Source: Bacillota bacterium (lineage in GTDB: Bacteria; Armatimonadota; Hebobacteria; Hebobacterales; Hebobacteraceae). From it: a stretch of 9,888 nucleotides of DNA. The position numbers and the translations under genes were made by a program. Under the pieces are notes generated by a model. The model saw only the letters and a program-made list of their open reading frames with translations. It had not been told where the DNA came from and searched no databases. The stretch's first letter is position 1. Each line of letters opens with the position of its first letter. This document shows positions 1 to 6,337 of this stretch, in pieces. The stretch covers positions 1-9,888 of the forward strand of contig DAOVEW010000014.1 in NCBI GenBank assembly GCA_030668755.1, written 5' to 3'.

Positions 1-239
1 CGCATTGTTTCTCCTCCTATTTTTATTCTGTAGAATTCATACATTAAAGTAAACGGTTCTCTTCCATATTGAGTGGGTTATGGGATGAATTATGAAGAAA
101 TATTCGGTGATAGTATCGCTCCCTTCAGATTTTTCACGCCATTCCCTCACTACTCTTCTCGGCACCTGCGGAACTCGCTTCGCTCAGACAGTCCTCGGTG
201 CCCATCGGGTTCCCTCGAAGAGCGATTCGGAAAGGCTAA
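1..239. other. AT-rich to mixed leader region without a convincing gene
   Basis: The first ~100 bases are AT-rich, unlike anything downstream. The rest, about 120-240, is of mixed composition. Two short overlapping reading frames begin at 73 and 92, but neither translation resembles a protein family I know, and both run across the ankyrin-coding sequence in the wrong frame. A 6-base inverted repeat, GGCACC at 161-166 and GGTGCC at 197-202, flanks a segment containing CTCGCTTCGCTC. It could be part of a dispersed intergenic repeat, but only one copy is present here. The stretch may contain the original 5' end of the ankyrin gene in damaged form, or unrelated DNA joined to it. Confidence 0.4.
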
Positions 240-329
240 ATCTTCAAGCTCAGCAACGGCGGCACACTGCTGCATTCGGCTGCGTCCGGCGACTCAATCA
301 AAATACTTGAGATCCTGATCGCCAAGGGC
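240..329 (+). pseudogene. Upstream ankyrin repeat preceding the first usable start codon
   Basis: Translating in the frame of the downstream ORF gives a clear ankyrin repeat (GGTLLHSAASGDSIKILEIL, then IAKG leading into LDIN). The frame is closed by TAA at 237-239, and there is no ATG, GTG or TTG between that stop and TTG at 330. Ankyrin homology therefore extends about 30 codons upstream of any plausible start. The original gene must have begun further upstream and has lost its 5' end by a nonsense mutation, frameshift, rearrangement or sequence error. The repeat identity is seen directly in the translation. The disruption is an inference. Confidence 0.6.
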
Positions 330-1169
330 TTGGATATCAATCTGAGAGACAACTACGGATGGGCGCCCCTGCATTATGCCGCAAGAGAAGGCCGGATTGA
401 AAATGTCGAACGGATGATCACTGAAGGAGTGAACATCAATATACGCAGCATCATGGGGCAGTCCCCTCTGAACGCCGCCGATGAGATGAAGCAGGACAAA
501 GTGCGCGCTCTCCTGATAGAAAATGGTGCAGAAGACAAGCCCATCCAGTTTCCTGTCCTCGAAGGAGACTATATGGGCCAGAAGCCCCCCGGTGATACGC
601 CGGAGCTTTTCGCCCTAGGGATCGTGTCCTCCATCTGGGGACTTCACAGCACCGCGGCTTTCTCCCCGGACGGGAATATCGTCCTGTGGGCGCCCATGAT
701 CACAATTCCCGGCCAGCTCTATTCCACAGGAGGGATTTTGATGTCAGAGCGGAAAAAAGGACGCTGGACAGCGCCTCGCTTCGCCCCCTTCACCGGAGAT
801 GAAGAGGGGGATGTCCCCTTTTTCTCACCAGATGGAAAGCGCGTTTACTTCATGTCCGCAATGCCGCTTCCTGGCGATCCACAGTCTCGTAAGGAGCGGA
901 TCTGGTTTGTGGACCAGGACGAGCAGAACGTCCGCTACTGGGTGAGTGAAGGGAAGCTATACCGTTACCGCGGCACGGCCGACGGGAGCTACTCCAATGG
1001 GACGCTGCTCGCGAGCAGCACTTCGCACTTGAGCTTCGCGTACTACGACGAGGACGGTCAAGTGACCGCAGATGCCGGGGCTGTGAGGCAAGTTGCCGCC
1101 GAGCTTCACGTGGAGCGGGCGGGGCATTTGGCGCGGTTGGCCTCGGCGGTCCGGCTTCGAAACAAGTGA
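330..1169 (+). CDS. Hybrid ORF: ankyrin repeats + PD40 propeller segment fused to a pseudopilin C-terminus
   Basis: The frame opens at TTG 330 (weak support, since homology continues upstream) and stops at 1167-1169, giving 279 codons. Residues 1-70 hold ankyrin repeats (APLHYAAREGRIENVERMI; GQSPLNAAD...VRALLIENGA). Residues 95-195 resemble PD40/WD40-like propeller proteins, with the repeated motif FSPDG (111-115, 165-169) followed by beta-strand patterns such as KRVYFMSAMPLPG and ERIWFVD. From about residue 198 the character changes. VRYWVSEGKLYRYRG, then SHLSFAYYDEDG and the terminal ASAVRLRN are typical of the C-terminal half of PilW/GspJ-type minor pseudopilins. Neither part is complete: the propeller lacks further blades, and the pseudopilin lacks its N-terminal prepilin helix. 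GC content also rises at the switch. I doubt that this is one functional protein. It is more likely two gene fragments joined in frame. Confidence 0.55.
   Translation: MDINLRDNYGWAPLHYAAREGRIENVERMITEGVNINIRSIMGQSPLNAADEMKQDKVRALLIENGAEDKPIQFPVLEGDYMGQKPPGDTPELFALGIVSSIWGLHSTAAFSPDGNIVLWAPMITIPGQLYSTGGILMSERKKGRWTAPRFAPFTGDEEGDVPFFSPDGKRVYFMSAMPLPGDPQSRKERIWFVDQDEQNVRYWVSEGKLYRYRGTADGSYSNGTLLASSTSHLSFAYYDEDGQVTADAGAVRQVAAELHVERAGHLARLASAVRLRNK
912..935. other. Probable breakpoint between two unrelated gene fragments
   Basis: The propeller motif ERIWFVD ends at about 914, and pseudopilin-like sequence (NVRYWVSEGKLYR) is established by about 928. Upstream sequence has moderate GC and ankyrin/PD40 coding. 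Downstream sequence has high GC and continues without change into the pil operon. I see no insertion-sequence end, tRNA or direct repeat at the join. This could be a natural illegitimate recombination or an assembly chimera, and the sequence alone does not separate the two. Confidence 0.5.
928..1169 (+). pseudogene. C-terminal fragment of a pseudopilin (PilW/GspJ-like), 5' end missing
   Basis: About 80 codons in the hybrid ORF have the pattern of minor pseudopilin C-termini: a hydrophobic and aromatic strand (VRYWVSEGKLYR), a 'leader to last strand' segment (TLLASSTSHLSFAYYDEDG), a strand of the type AVRQVAAELHVE, and the terminal L-A-S-A-V-x-L-R-N. Family members begin with a type III prepilin signal (G-F-T-L-x-E) and a long hydrophobic helix, both absent here. 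It ends 19 bases before the pilMN start codon, the spacing expected of a preceding operon gene. That position supports the reading: in type II secretion and type IV pilus loci, pseudopilin genes sit just upstream of gspL or pilM. GspJ, GspH or PilW cannot be told apart from this fragment. Confidence 0.5.
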
Positions 1170-1188
1170 TCGGCAGAAAGGGATAGCT

Positions 1189-2802
1189 ATGGCTGCGCAG
1201 AGCGAGCCCGTGCTAGCGATTGTGCTCTCTCCGAAGCGGGTGGCCGCAGCGGAGATTTGCTTCGCCGACGAGGGGCTTCAGTTCTCGGCCCTCGGGGATA
1301 TCCAGCCGCCCGAGCACGTGTTCGACGGCGGGCAGATCGCCAGCGGCGAAACACTCGGCCGAGTTCTCGCGGACTTCATGAACGAGAAGCACGTGACGGC
1401 CAAGAACGCCGTCATAGTGCTGCCCGAGGCGACCGCCATCACGCAGCTCATCAAGCTTCCGGCCATGCCGCGGGAGGACATGCTGGGCGCGGTGCGTGCC
1501 GTCGCGGAGCGATACGCGGTCTTTGCGGAGCGGACGATTGCCGTGGACTGCTCTGTGATCGAGGAGTTCGAAGAAGACGGCAACGAGATGTCGAACGTGC
1601 TGCTTGCCGCCTCGCGAGATGCCAACGTGGAGCAGTGCCAGGAGTGCGCCCGGATGGCGGGCCTGGAGTTGTTGGCGATAGAGGCCGCGCCTATTGCCGC
1701 GGCACGGGGATATTGGGAGCGTGTCTCGACGTCCGAGGTCGTTGCGCTCACCGTGGTGGGAGAAGTGAAAACCGAGGTGATGATCTTCGACAACGGGGTG
1801 CTGCGTCTCTGCTACAGCGCGAACGCCGGCATTCCGCAGGAGACAGACGAGGGGGCCTGGATCAATCCGGCGCCCAGGGAGAGCGACCCATTCGTGCCCC
1901 CGCCGCAGCTCTACTCCGAGTTGACGCACTGTTTCCGCTTCTTCCAGAATCAGTTTCCGCGAAGCGCCGTGCAGCGCGTGATCGTGGCGGCCGACCATCC
2001 GAAGGCGGAGCTCATTGCGTCTCACTTGGCCCAGCAGTTGCAGCTTCCGGTCGAGCTCGGCCGGCCCACCTACGAATTCCATCTACCGACGCAGGTGGAT
2101 GAGGACGCCGCCGCGGTCAGCCGGGCGCTGACTCTGGCGGTGCTGCGGGGCGCCGCCCTTGGAGCGCTCAGCGAGCGGGAGGTGCTCTTCCCCATCAACC
2201 TGCTCCCGGAATCGAGCACGCTGTGGCGGCCGGTGCGGCCCTATCTCAAGTGGACGGCGGCGATCATGGCGGCCGCGCTTATGGTGGCGTTGGTGTGGGC
2301 GTGGTCGCTGAAGAACAAGATCGGCGGTCGCGAGGCCAGGCTGGCCGCGCTGCAGACAGAGATAGCCAGACTGGGGCCGGAGTTGGAGGCGCTGCGGGCT
2401 GCGAAGGCGACGGAACTCGCCCTGCGCACGGAGGTCGAGCGTCAGACGGCCCGCATTGCCAAGGAAAGGGCCGTGCGCTGGTCTCAGATTCTGGTGGACG
2501 TGTCGGAACGGCTGCCGTCAGACATGTGGGTTACGCGTCTGGCGTCGCCGGACAGCTCGCGGCTTAGCCTGACGGGAATAGCGACCAACCGAGAGACGAT
2601 TCCAAACGCCATCAAGTCTCTCTCCGGTTCCCCGTACTTGGACAACGTGGTGCTGGGCTCCCTGAAGAAGGACGACATGTATGTTCGGGGGGGTACGGTC
2701 ATCCGCTATCAGCTCAACGCGAGGCTGCTGCGGGGGGTGCCGGCGCCATCTCAGCTGCCGGCCGCGAGTCCGGAGCCGGAAGGAGAAGAGGCTGAGCAAT
2801 GA
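1189..2802 (+). CDS. pilMN: PilM-PilN fusion protein (GspL-like inner-membrane platform component)
   Basis: The start is ATG 1189, preceded by AGAAAGGGA about 6-8 bases upstream. An in-frame start at 1093 would lie inside the previous reading frame and was rejected. The 537-residue product has an N-terminal cytoplasmic PilM/actin-like region (about 1-330), the motif INLLP at 336-340, one membrane helix (about 353-374), an Ala/Glu/Arg-rich coiled coil (about 376-430), a periplasmic PilN-type ferredoxin-fold region (about 430-515, with SQILVDVSERLPSDMWVTRL and later YQLNARLL), and a Pro/Glu tail. PilM and PilN are normally separate, and INLLP is the N-terminal PilN motif that docks into PilM. 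The joined layout matches GspL of type II secretion. The role inferred is a bridge from the cytoplasmic motor to the periplasmic PilO/PilP ring. The classical phosphate-binding glycines of PilM are not visible (LAIVLSPKRVAAAEI at 9-23; ALTVVGEVKTEVMIF at 186-200), so ATP binding is doubtful. The stop overlaps the next start (ATGA, 2799-2802), indicating translational coupling. Confidence 0.8.
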   Translation: MAAQSEPVLAIVLSPKRVAAAEICFADEGLQFSALGDIQPPEHVFDGGQIASGETLGRVLADFMNEKHVTAKNAVIVLPEATAITQLIKLPAMPREDMLGAVRAVAERYAVFAERTIAVDCSVIEEFEEDGNEMSNVLLAASRDANVEQCQECARMAGLELLAIEAAPIAAARGYWERVSTSEVVALTVVGEVKTEVMIFDNGVLRLCYSANAGIPQETDEGAWINPAPRESDPFVPPPQLYSELTHCFRFFQNQFPRSAVQRVIVAADHPKAELIASHLAQQLQLPVELGRPTYEFHLPTQVDEDAAAVSRALTLAVLRGAALGALSEREVLFPINLLPESSTLWRPVRPYLKWTAAIMAAALMVALVWAWSLKNKIGGREARLAALQTEIARLGPELEALRAAKATELALRTEVERQTARIAKERAVRWSQILVDVSERLPSDMWVTRLASPDSSRLSLTGIATNRETIPNAIKSLSGSPYLDNVVLGSLKKDDMYVRGGTVIRYQLNARLLRGVPAPSQLPAASPEPEGEEAEQ

Positions 2803-3464
2803 ACCCAAACGAGCGGATCAAGCGACACGCGCAACTGGCTGCGGCAAGCGCCATCCTAGTGTGGGGGCTGCTCTGCTTCTTCATCCTCCTCTCGCCGCGG
2901 CTCGCCCGGCTGGACCGACTGAACGCGGGCATCGGGGCTGCCTCGAAGGAGGTGGCCGCCATGAAGAAGGAGATCGAAGACGCGAGCATCGCCGGGCCTC
3001 CGGTGGAGGGCCTGTCTCGCTTCGAGAAGTTCGGCATCCTTGGGAGCGACGAGGAGCAGCTCTTCCTGAGCGATCTGATTGAGTTCTGCAAGGAAACGAA
3101 GAGCACCCTCAATCTGGTTCGACGGTCTGGTGTGGCGCGGCGAGTGAGGACCTCAGCAGAGAGTGAGCGGGGCAAGAAGCCCGCGAGCGCGAGTCAGGAG
3201 GTGCCACAGCCGACTATCGCGAGGGTGCCGCACACGGTCAGCTATTCCGGCAGTTTCCTGTCGTCTTTCTACCTGCTGCGCAGGCTGGAGTCCTACAAGC
3301 GGCTGTTGACGGTAGAGCGAATTGAGGTCGCGACCGACAACCAGTTTGGCTATCCGCGGGTGAACGGGACGATTACGGTTGATCTGTACCTTGTCACGAG
3401 CATGCCTCCACTCCCACCCACAAAGACCGCAGCAACCGGCGAGGCGCATCCTGCGTCGGGGTAA
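2799..3464 (+). CDS. pilO: PilO/GspM-like inner-membrane platform protein
   Basis: The product has 221 residues: a short basic cytoplasmic N-terminus (NERIKRH), a single membrane helix at about 12-32, a periplasmic coiled coil at about 33-62 (LARLDRLNAGIGAASKEVAA), a linker containing a basic/Ser-rich stretch (about 108-135), and a C-terminal ferredoxin-like fold. In that fold, HTVSYSGSFLSSFYLLRRLE (145-164) followed by VERIEVATD and TITVDLYLV is the typical PilO pattern. PilO forms heterodimers with PilN and binds PilP, setting the spacing between inner membrane and secretin. The start codon overlaps the stop of pilMN, so the two are co-translated. The Pro/Thr/Ala tail after residue 200 is not part of the fold. 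GspM is the equivalent in type II secretion and cannot be excluded. Confidence 0.75.
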   Translation: MNPNERIKRHAQLAAASAILVWGLLCFFILLSPRLARLDRLNAGIGAASKEVAAMKKEIEDASIAGPPVEGLSRFEKFGILGSDEEQLFLSDLIEFCKETKSTLNLVRRSGVARRVRTSAESERGKKPASASQEVPQPTIARVPHTVSYSGSFLSSFYLLRRLESYKRLLTVERIEVATDNQFGYPRVNGTITVDLYLVTSMPPLPPTKTAATGEAHPASG

Positions 3465-3497
3465 CGTAGGGGCCGCGGCGGCGACAGGAGCTACATC

Positions 3498-4079
3498 ATG
3501 AAGCACAACCCAGCAGACAAGCCGAAGATCATAGTGCTGTGCATAATCCTTGCGGCGGTCCTGGCCTTCGTCGCTATTCGCTATGTGCAGCTCTCGCGGG
3601 AGTGGAAGGGGAGGATCGCAGCGCACGAGAAGGCACACGAAATGGCCGCGGCCCGAGCGCGAAGCACGGAGGCCGCCGCGCCTGGCTCGCCCGCTCCATC
3701 CCCTCGTGTGGCCGCGCTGGTGACGCCGGCAACGCCCCCCACGCGGGACCCCTTCTATCCGATAATAGCACCCCGGACAGCGCGATCAGGGGCCGCTGCA
3801 TCGGCCTCGAAGGCGCTACAGGATAAAGCCTCGGCGCCAGTGCTGCCATCTGCCCTGCCCGACTTCGCGGCGTCGGCGACGCGCCCGAGGGACGTGCTGC
3901 GAGTGACGGGCATCATCACAGGGACCCCTTCGACGGCAGTGCTGCGGGTGGCCGACGAGCACTACGTCGTGCGTGAGGGCGACTGGCTCGACAATCGGGT
4001 GCGAGTCCACTCCATATCGGAGTCCACGGTGACACTGCGAGATCGGGGCAAGACGTACGCCCTGAGGCTAGGCCGATAG
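3498..4079 (+). CDS. pilP: PilP/GspC-like protein with single membrane anchor and C-terminal beta domain
   Basis: ATG 3498 is preceded by AGGAG at 3486-3490. The 193-residue product has a membrane helix at about 11-28, a long Ala/Pro/Arg-rich disordered linker (about 35-130), and a compact beta domain at about 133-193 (LRVTGIITGTPSTAVLRVAD, then YVVREGDWLDNRVRVHSIS and TVTLRDRGKTYALRL). The sequence RDPFYP at 83-88 in the linker matches the RDPF-type motif of PilP proteins. The GDWLDN turn and the terminal strand pair fit the PilP/GspC homology domain that contacts the secretin. Unlike proteobacterial PilP, which is usually a lipoprotein, no lipobox cysteine is present, and the transmembrane anchor is more GspC-like. 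It is the last gene of the operon, since a terminator follows 43 bases downstream. Identification rests on architecture and position more than on strong sequence identity. Confidence 0.65.
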   Translation: MKHNPADKPKIIVLCIILAAVLAFVAIRYVQLSREWKGRIAAHEKAHEMAAARARSTEAAAPGSPAPSPRVAALVTPATPPTRDPFYPIIAPRTARSGAAASASKALQDKASAPVLPSALPDFAASATRPRDVLRVTGIITGTPSTAVLRVADEHYVVREGDWLDNRVRVHSISESTVTLRDRGKTYALRLGR

Positions 4080-4122
4080 GACGAACGATTCGCACACTGC
4101 CGGCCGCCGACAGACACACGAG

Positions 4123-4165
4123 CTGGCTCCGGACAGCCGCAGGAAGCGGCCCCGGAGCCGGTTTT
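4123..4165 (+). terminator. Rho-independent terminator after the pil operon
   Basis: A long GC-rich hairpin ends in a short T run. The outer stem is CTGGCTCCGG (4123-4132) with CCGGAGCCGG (4152-4161), ten pairs including one G-T. The inner stem is GCCGC (4136-4140) with GCGGC (4146-4150), around an AGGAA loop. The tail TTTT spans 4162-4165. It lies 43 bases after the pilP stop. The T tract is short, but the stem is very stable. It marks the end of the transcription unit and argues against an immediately following secretin gene in the same operon. Confidence 0.75.
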
Positions 4166-4324
4166 CGCTTGGGCGGCTGCGAACAGGCTTCCAGGACCCG
4201 GCCGCTGCCTCCCGCCGAAGCAAGAAAGGCACAAGGCTCGATTCGCAGAGGGGATACTGGAGGCGGGCCGGGGAACAGAGGCGACTAGGCGACGACATCG
4301 CGACTGAGACACCGGGCGAGAGCA
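4166..4324. other. Intergenic region between pil terminator and apbE
   Basis: No coding frame, RNA gene or clear sigma-70 promoter hexamer pair is visible. It should carry the apbE promoter, because the strong terminator lies upstream. The frame of apbE is open back to TAG 4286-4288, but no better start than GTG 4325 exists within it. Confidence 0.4.
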
Positions 4325-5590
4325 GTGGGTAGAGATCGTGTCATTGGTGTAGCATTTCTGGTTGCGCTGGGCGCACTCGTGGGCGTCGGCCTGTGGCAGA
4401 CGCGGAAAGCGCCTGCCGACTGGGTTACGGTCCTGCGACGTCCGACTGCAGTCATGGGGACAGACTGCACCATGGCGGCCATTGTGCGCACCGGCGAACG
4501 ACTTCGGGCAGAGCAGGCCCTCGACAAAGCAGAGGCCGAGCTGCGGTTGGTGGAAGCGCGCATGAGCATTTGGCTCGAGGCGTCTGAGATCTCCCGGTTC
4601 AATGCCGCAGGCGCCGGCGAGGAGGTGAACCTCTCGCCGGAGACTCTCTCGGTGCTGCGGGCGGCGCGAGAGGCCGCCGTCGAGACCAAGGGAGCGTTCG
4701 ACGCGACCTGCGGGCCCGTGATCCAGCTTTGGTGGGCGGCTGGGCGGCGCGGTGTCGCTCCGACGGAACCGGAGACCGCGGCCGCGCGCGGTGCCTCCAG
4801 TTGGGATGCGATCGATCTGACTGAGAAGGGTGCTATCAAGCGATCATCCGAAGTGCGGGTGGACCTGGGGGGCATCGCGAAGGGGTATGGGATCGACCGC
4901 GCGACGCAAGCGCTGAGGGCAGCGGAGATCGCCGGGGGGATGGTGGACATCGGCGGAGACCTAAGGTGCTTCGGGCGGCCGCCGCAGGGGGATCGCTGGG
5001 TGGTGGAGGTGAGGAGTCCCTTTGGGGAGGGGACCCTCGGTGAACTGGCGGTGGAAGAGGGTGCAGTCTGCACGAGCGGGAACTACGCCCGGTTCACCAC
5101 CATCGAGGGCAAACGCTACAGCCACATCATTGACCCGCGTATGGGCTGTCCAGCCGATGCGGCGCCTTCGGCAACGGTGGTCGCCGGCGATGCTCTAACG
5201 GCGGACGTGTGGGCGACGGCGCTGAGCGTGCTCGGCGCGGATGGGTTCGACCTGCTCCCAAGAGAGGCTGAGGCGCTGCTGGTGCTCGGATCGCCTGAGG
5301 ATCACAGCATCTGCTGCACGCCCGGGATGCAGGAATTGCTTCGGGGTCCCTTGGCGGGGAGCGTCGTGGTGTGGGACCGAGAAGGCTGGATGGAAGGCAG
5401 CAGTGTTGTTCCTCAGCCGCGCCACTGGGTATGGTCCACCGTGGTCTCGAAGTCGGCCTGGATGCTCTCGGGGAGCTCCTCATCGGCGACGGCTGCGAGG
5501 TCCTGTTCGGTGGGCCTGCCGACGAGCACCAGGCGCTTGCGCGGACACTTCTCGATGGCCTTCTCCAGAGCGGAGTCGTGCGGGTCGTAG
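4325..5590 (+). CDS. apbE: ApbE-family FAD:protein FMN transferase with N-terminal membrane anchor
   Basis: The start is GTG 4325, with no ATG in frame between it and the upstream stop at 4286. An uncleaved signal-anchor helix lies at about 6-24 with no lipobox, so the enzyme probably sits on the periplasmic side. ApbE features in order: TAVMGTDCTM (41-50), LVEARMSIWLEASEISRFN (75-93), GAFDATCGPVIQLW (123-136), VDLGGIAKGYGID (179-191), MVDIGGDLR (206-214), TSGNY (250-254), HIIDPRMG (267-274) and the metal-binding segment GDALTADVWATALSVLG (288-304). The family moves FMN from FAD onto threonines of Rnf/Nqr subunits in a Mg-dependent reaction. The adjacent convergent rnf operon supplies the likely targets, RnfG and RnfD. 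Homology fades after about residue 345, while typical members have about 320-350 residues. The remaining ~60 residues are read antisense to the end of rnfB. No forward-frame stop occurs between about 5371 and 5590, so the long overlapping tail is what the DNA encodes unless there is a sequence error. Confidence 0.9.
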   Translation: MGRDRVIGVAFLVALGALVGVGLWQTRKAPADWVTVLRRPTAVMGTDCTMAAIVRTGERLRAEQALDKAEAELRLVEARMSIWLEASEISRFNAAGAGEEVNLSPETLSVLRAAREAAVETKGAFDATCGPVIQLWWAAGRRGVAPTEPETAAARGASSWDAIDLTEKGAIKRSSEVRVDLGGIAKGYGIDRATQALRAAEIAGGMVDIGGDLRCFGRPPQGDRWVVEVRSPFGEGTLGELAVEEGAVCTSGNYARFTTIEGKRYSHIIDPRMGCPADAAPSATVVAGDALTADVWATALSVLGADGFDLLPREAEALLVLGSPEDHSICCTPGMQELLRGPLAGSVVVWDREGWMEGSSVVPQPRHWVWSTVVSKSAWMLSGSSSSATAARSCSVGLPTSTRRLRGHFSMAFSRAESCGS

Positions 5591-6327
5591 CGGTCGTAGT
5601 CGATGGTAGGGAGCGCGCCATCCACGGTGATAATCTCCGGGTCGAGACGCGCGCAGGCTTTGCAACCAAGGCAGCCTACCATGCAGACGGCCTTTACGTC
5701 GGGTCCCGTGTCCTGATTGGAGCATGCAACGACGACCATGCGGTCCGATTTGAACGGCACCATGCTGATGATGTTCCGCGGGCAGGCGCGGGCGCAGGCC
5801 TTGCATCCCACGCACTTGGCGTAATCAATGACACAGAGGCCGTCCACGATACGGATGGCACCGTAGTTGCAGGCACGTTCGCAGTCTCCGAGCCCCAGGC
5901 AGCCGTAGGTGCATCCCTGCACCCCGCTCACCAGATTGGCGGCGGCGCAGGTTTGCTCGCCCCGGTACTCGGTCCGCTGCAGGCGCTGGTGTTCGTTGGC
6001 GGAGCAGTGGACGACCGCGCGATAGGGGAAGGATTCAGTGGCTTCGACGCCCATGATTTCGGCCAGCGCACCGGCAGCGGCAGCGCCGCCGGGCGCGCAG
6101 AGGTTCACGTCGGCCTCGCCTCTGGCCACCGCCTCCGCGTACTCCCGGCAGCCGACGTAGCCGCAGCCGCCGCAGTTGGCCCCCGGCAGGGCGGCGAGGA
6201 TCGCCTGGACGGTCGGGTTCACGCCGACGTGGAAGCGGCGATCGGCCCAGCCCAGAACGATGCCCATGACCACCGCCAGGAGGGCAAGAACGCCAGCCGC
6301 CAATGCCAGTGTCGTTGCGGTCAACAT
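5413..6327 (-). CDS. rnfB: Rnf complex subunit RnfB (iron-sulfur electron-transfer protein)
   Basis: The product has 304 residues, with ATG at 6327 ten bases after the rnfA stop and GAGAG just upstream. RnfB accepts electrons from reduced ferredoxin and passes them into the membrane. Order of parts: N-terminal membrane helix (about 5-26); the CGGCG cluster motif ANCGGCGYVGCREYA with C52, C55, C60 and C77; then a multi-ferredoxin region. The first pair is CTYGCLGLGDCERAC (139-153) with CVGCKACARACP (172-183), apparently complete. The second pair is changed. CLGCKAC (219-225) keeps three cysteines, but D229 stands where the fourth is expected. The following motif, normally xC-xx-C-xx-CxxxCP, is RYDPHDSALEKAIEKCP (246-262), which keeps only C261. 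One of its two clusters is therefore probably missing. It is the last gene of the operon. Its 3' 178 bases overlap apbE on the opposite strand. Confidence 0.93.
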   Translation of the reverse strand: MLTATTLALAAGVLALLAVVMGIVLGWADRRFHVGVNPTVQAILAALPGANCGGCGYVGCREYAEAVARGEADVNLCAPGGAAAAGALAEIMGVEATESFPYRAVVHCSANEHQRLQRTEYRGEQTCAAANLVSGVQGCTYGCLGLGDCERACNYGAIRIVDGLCVIDYAKCVGCKACARACPRNIISMVPFKSDRMVVVACSNQDTGPDVKAVCMVGCLGCKACARLDPEIITVDGALPTIDYDRYDPHDSALEKAIEKCPRKRLVLVGRPTEQDLAAVADEELPESIQADFETTVDHTQWRG

Positions 6328-6337
6328 CTCTCAGATC

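Noticed and set aside
73..318. Short forward frames starting at 73 and 92
   Set aside because: They cross the ankyrin-coding sequence in wrong frames and show no protein-like pattern.
1093..1188. Longer N-terminus for PilMN from ATG 1093
   Set aside because: It lies within the preceding reading frame and adds Trp/Arg-rich residues unlike PilM. ATG 1189 has a proper ribosome-binding site.
1213..2082. Reverse-strand frame of 289 codons opposite pilMN
   Set aside because: His/Arg/Leu-rich antisense shadow of the pilMN coding sequence, with no recognisable motif.
4285..5073. Reverse-strand frame of 262 codons opposite apbE
   Set aside because: Ser/Arg/Ala-rich shadow of apbE. All ApbE motifs are on the forward strand.
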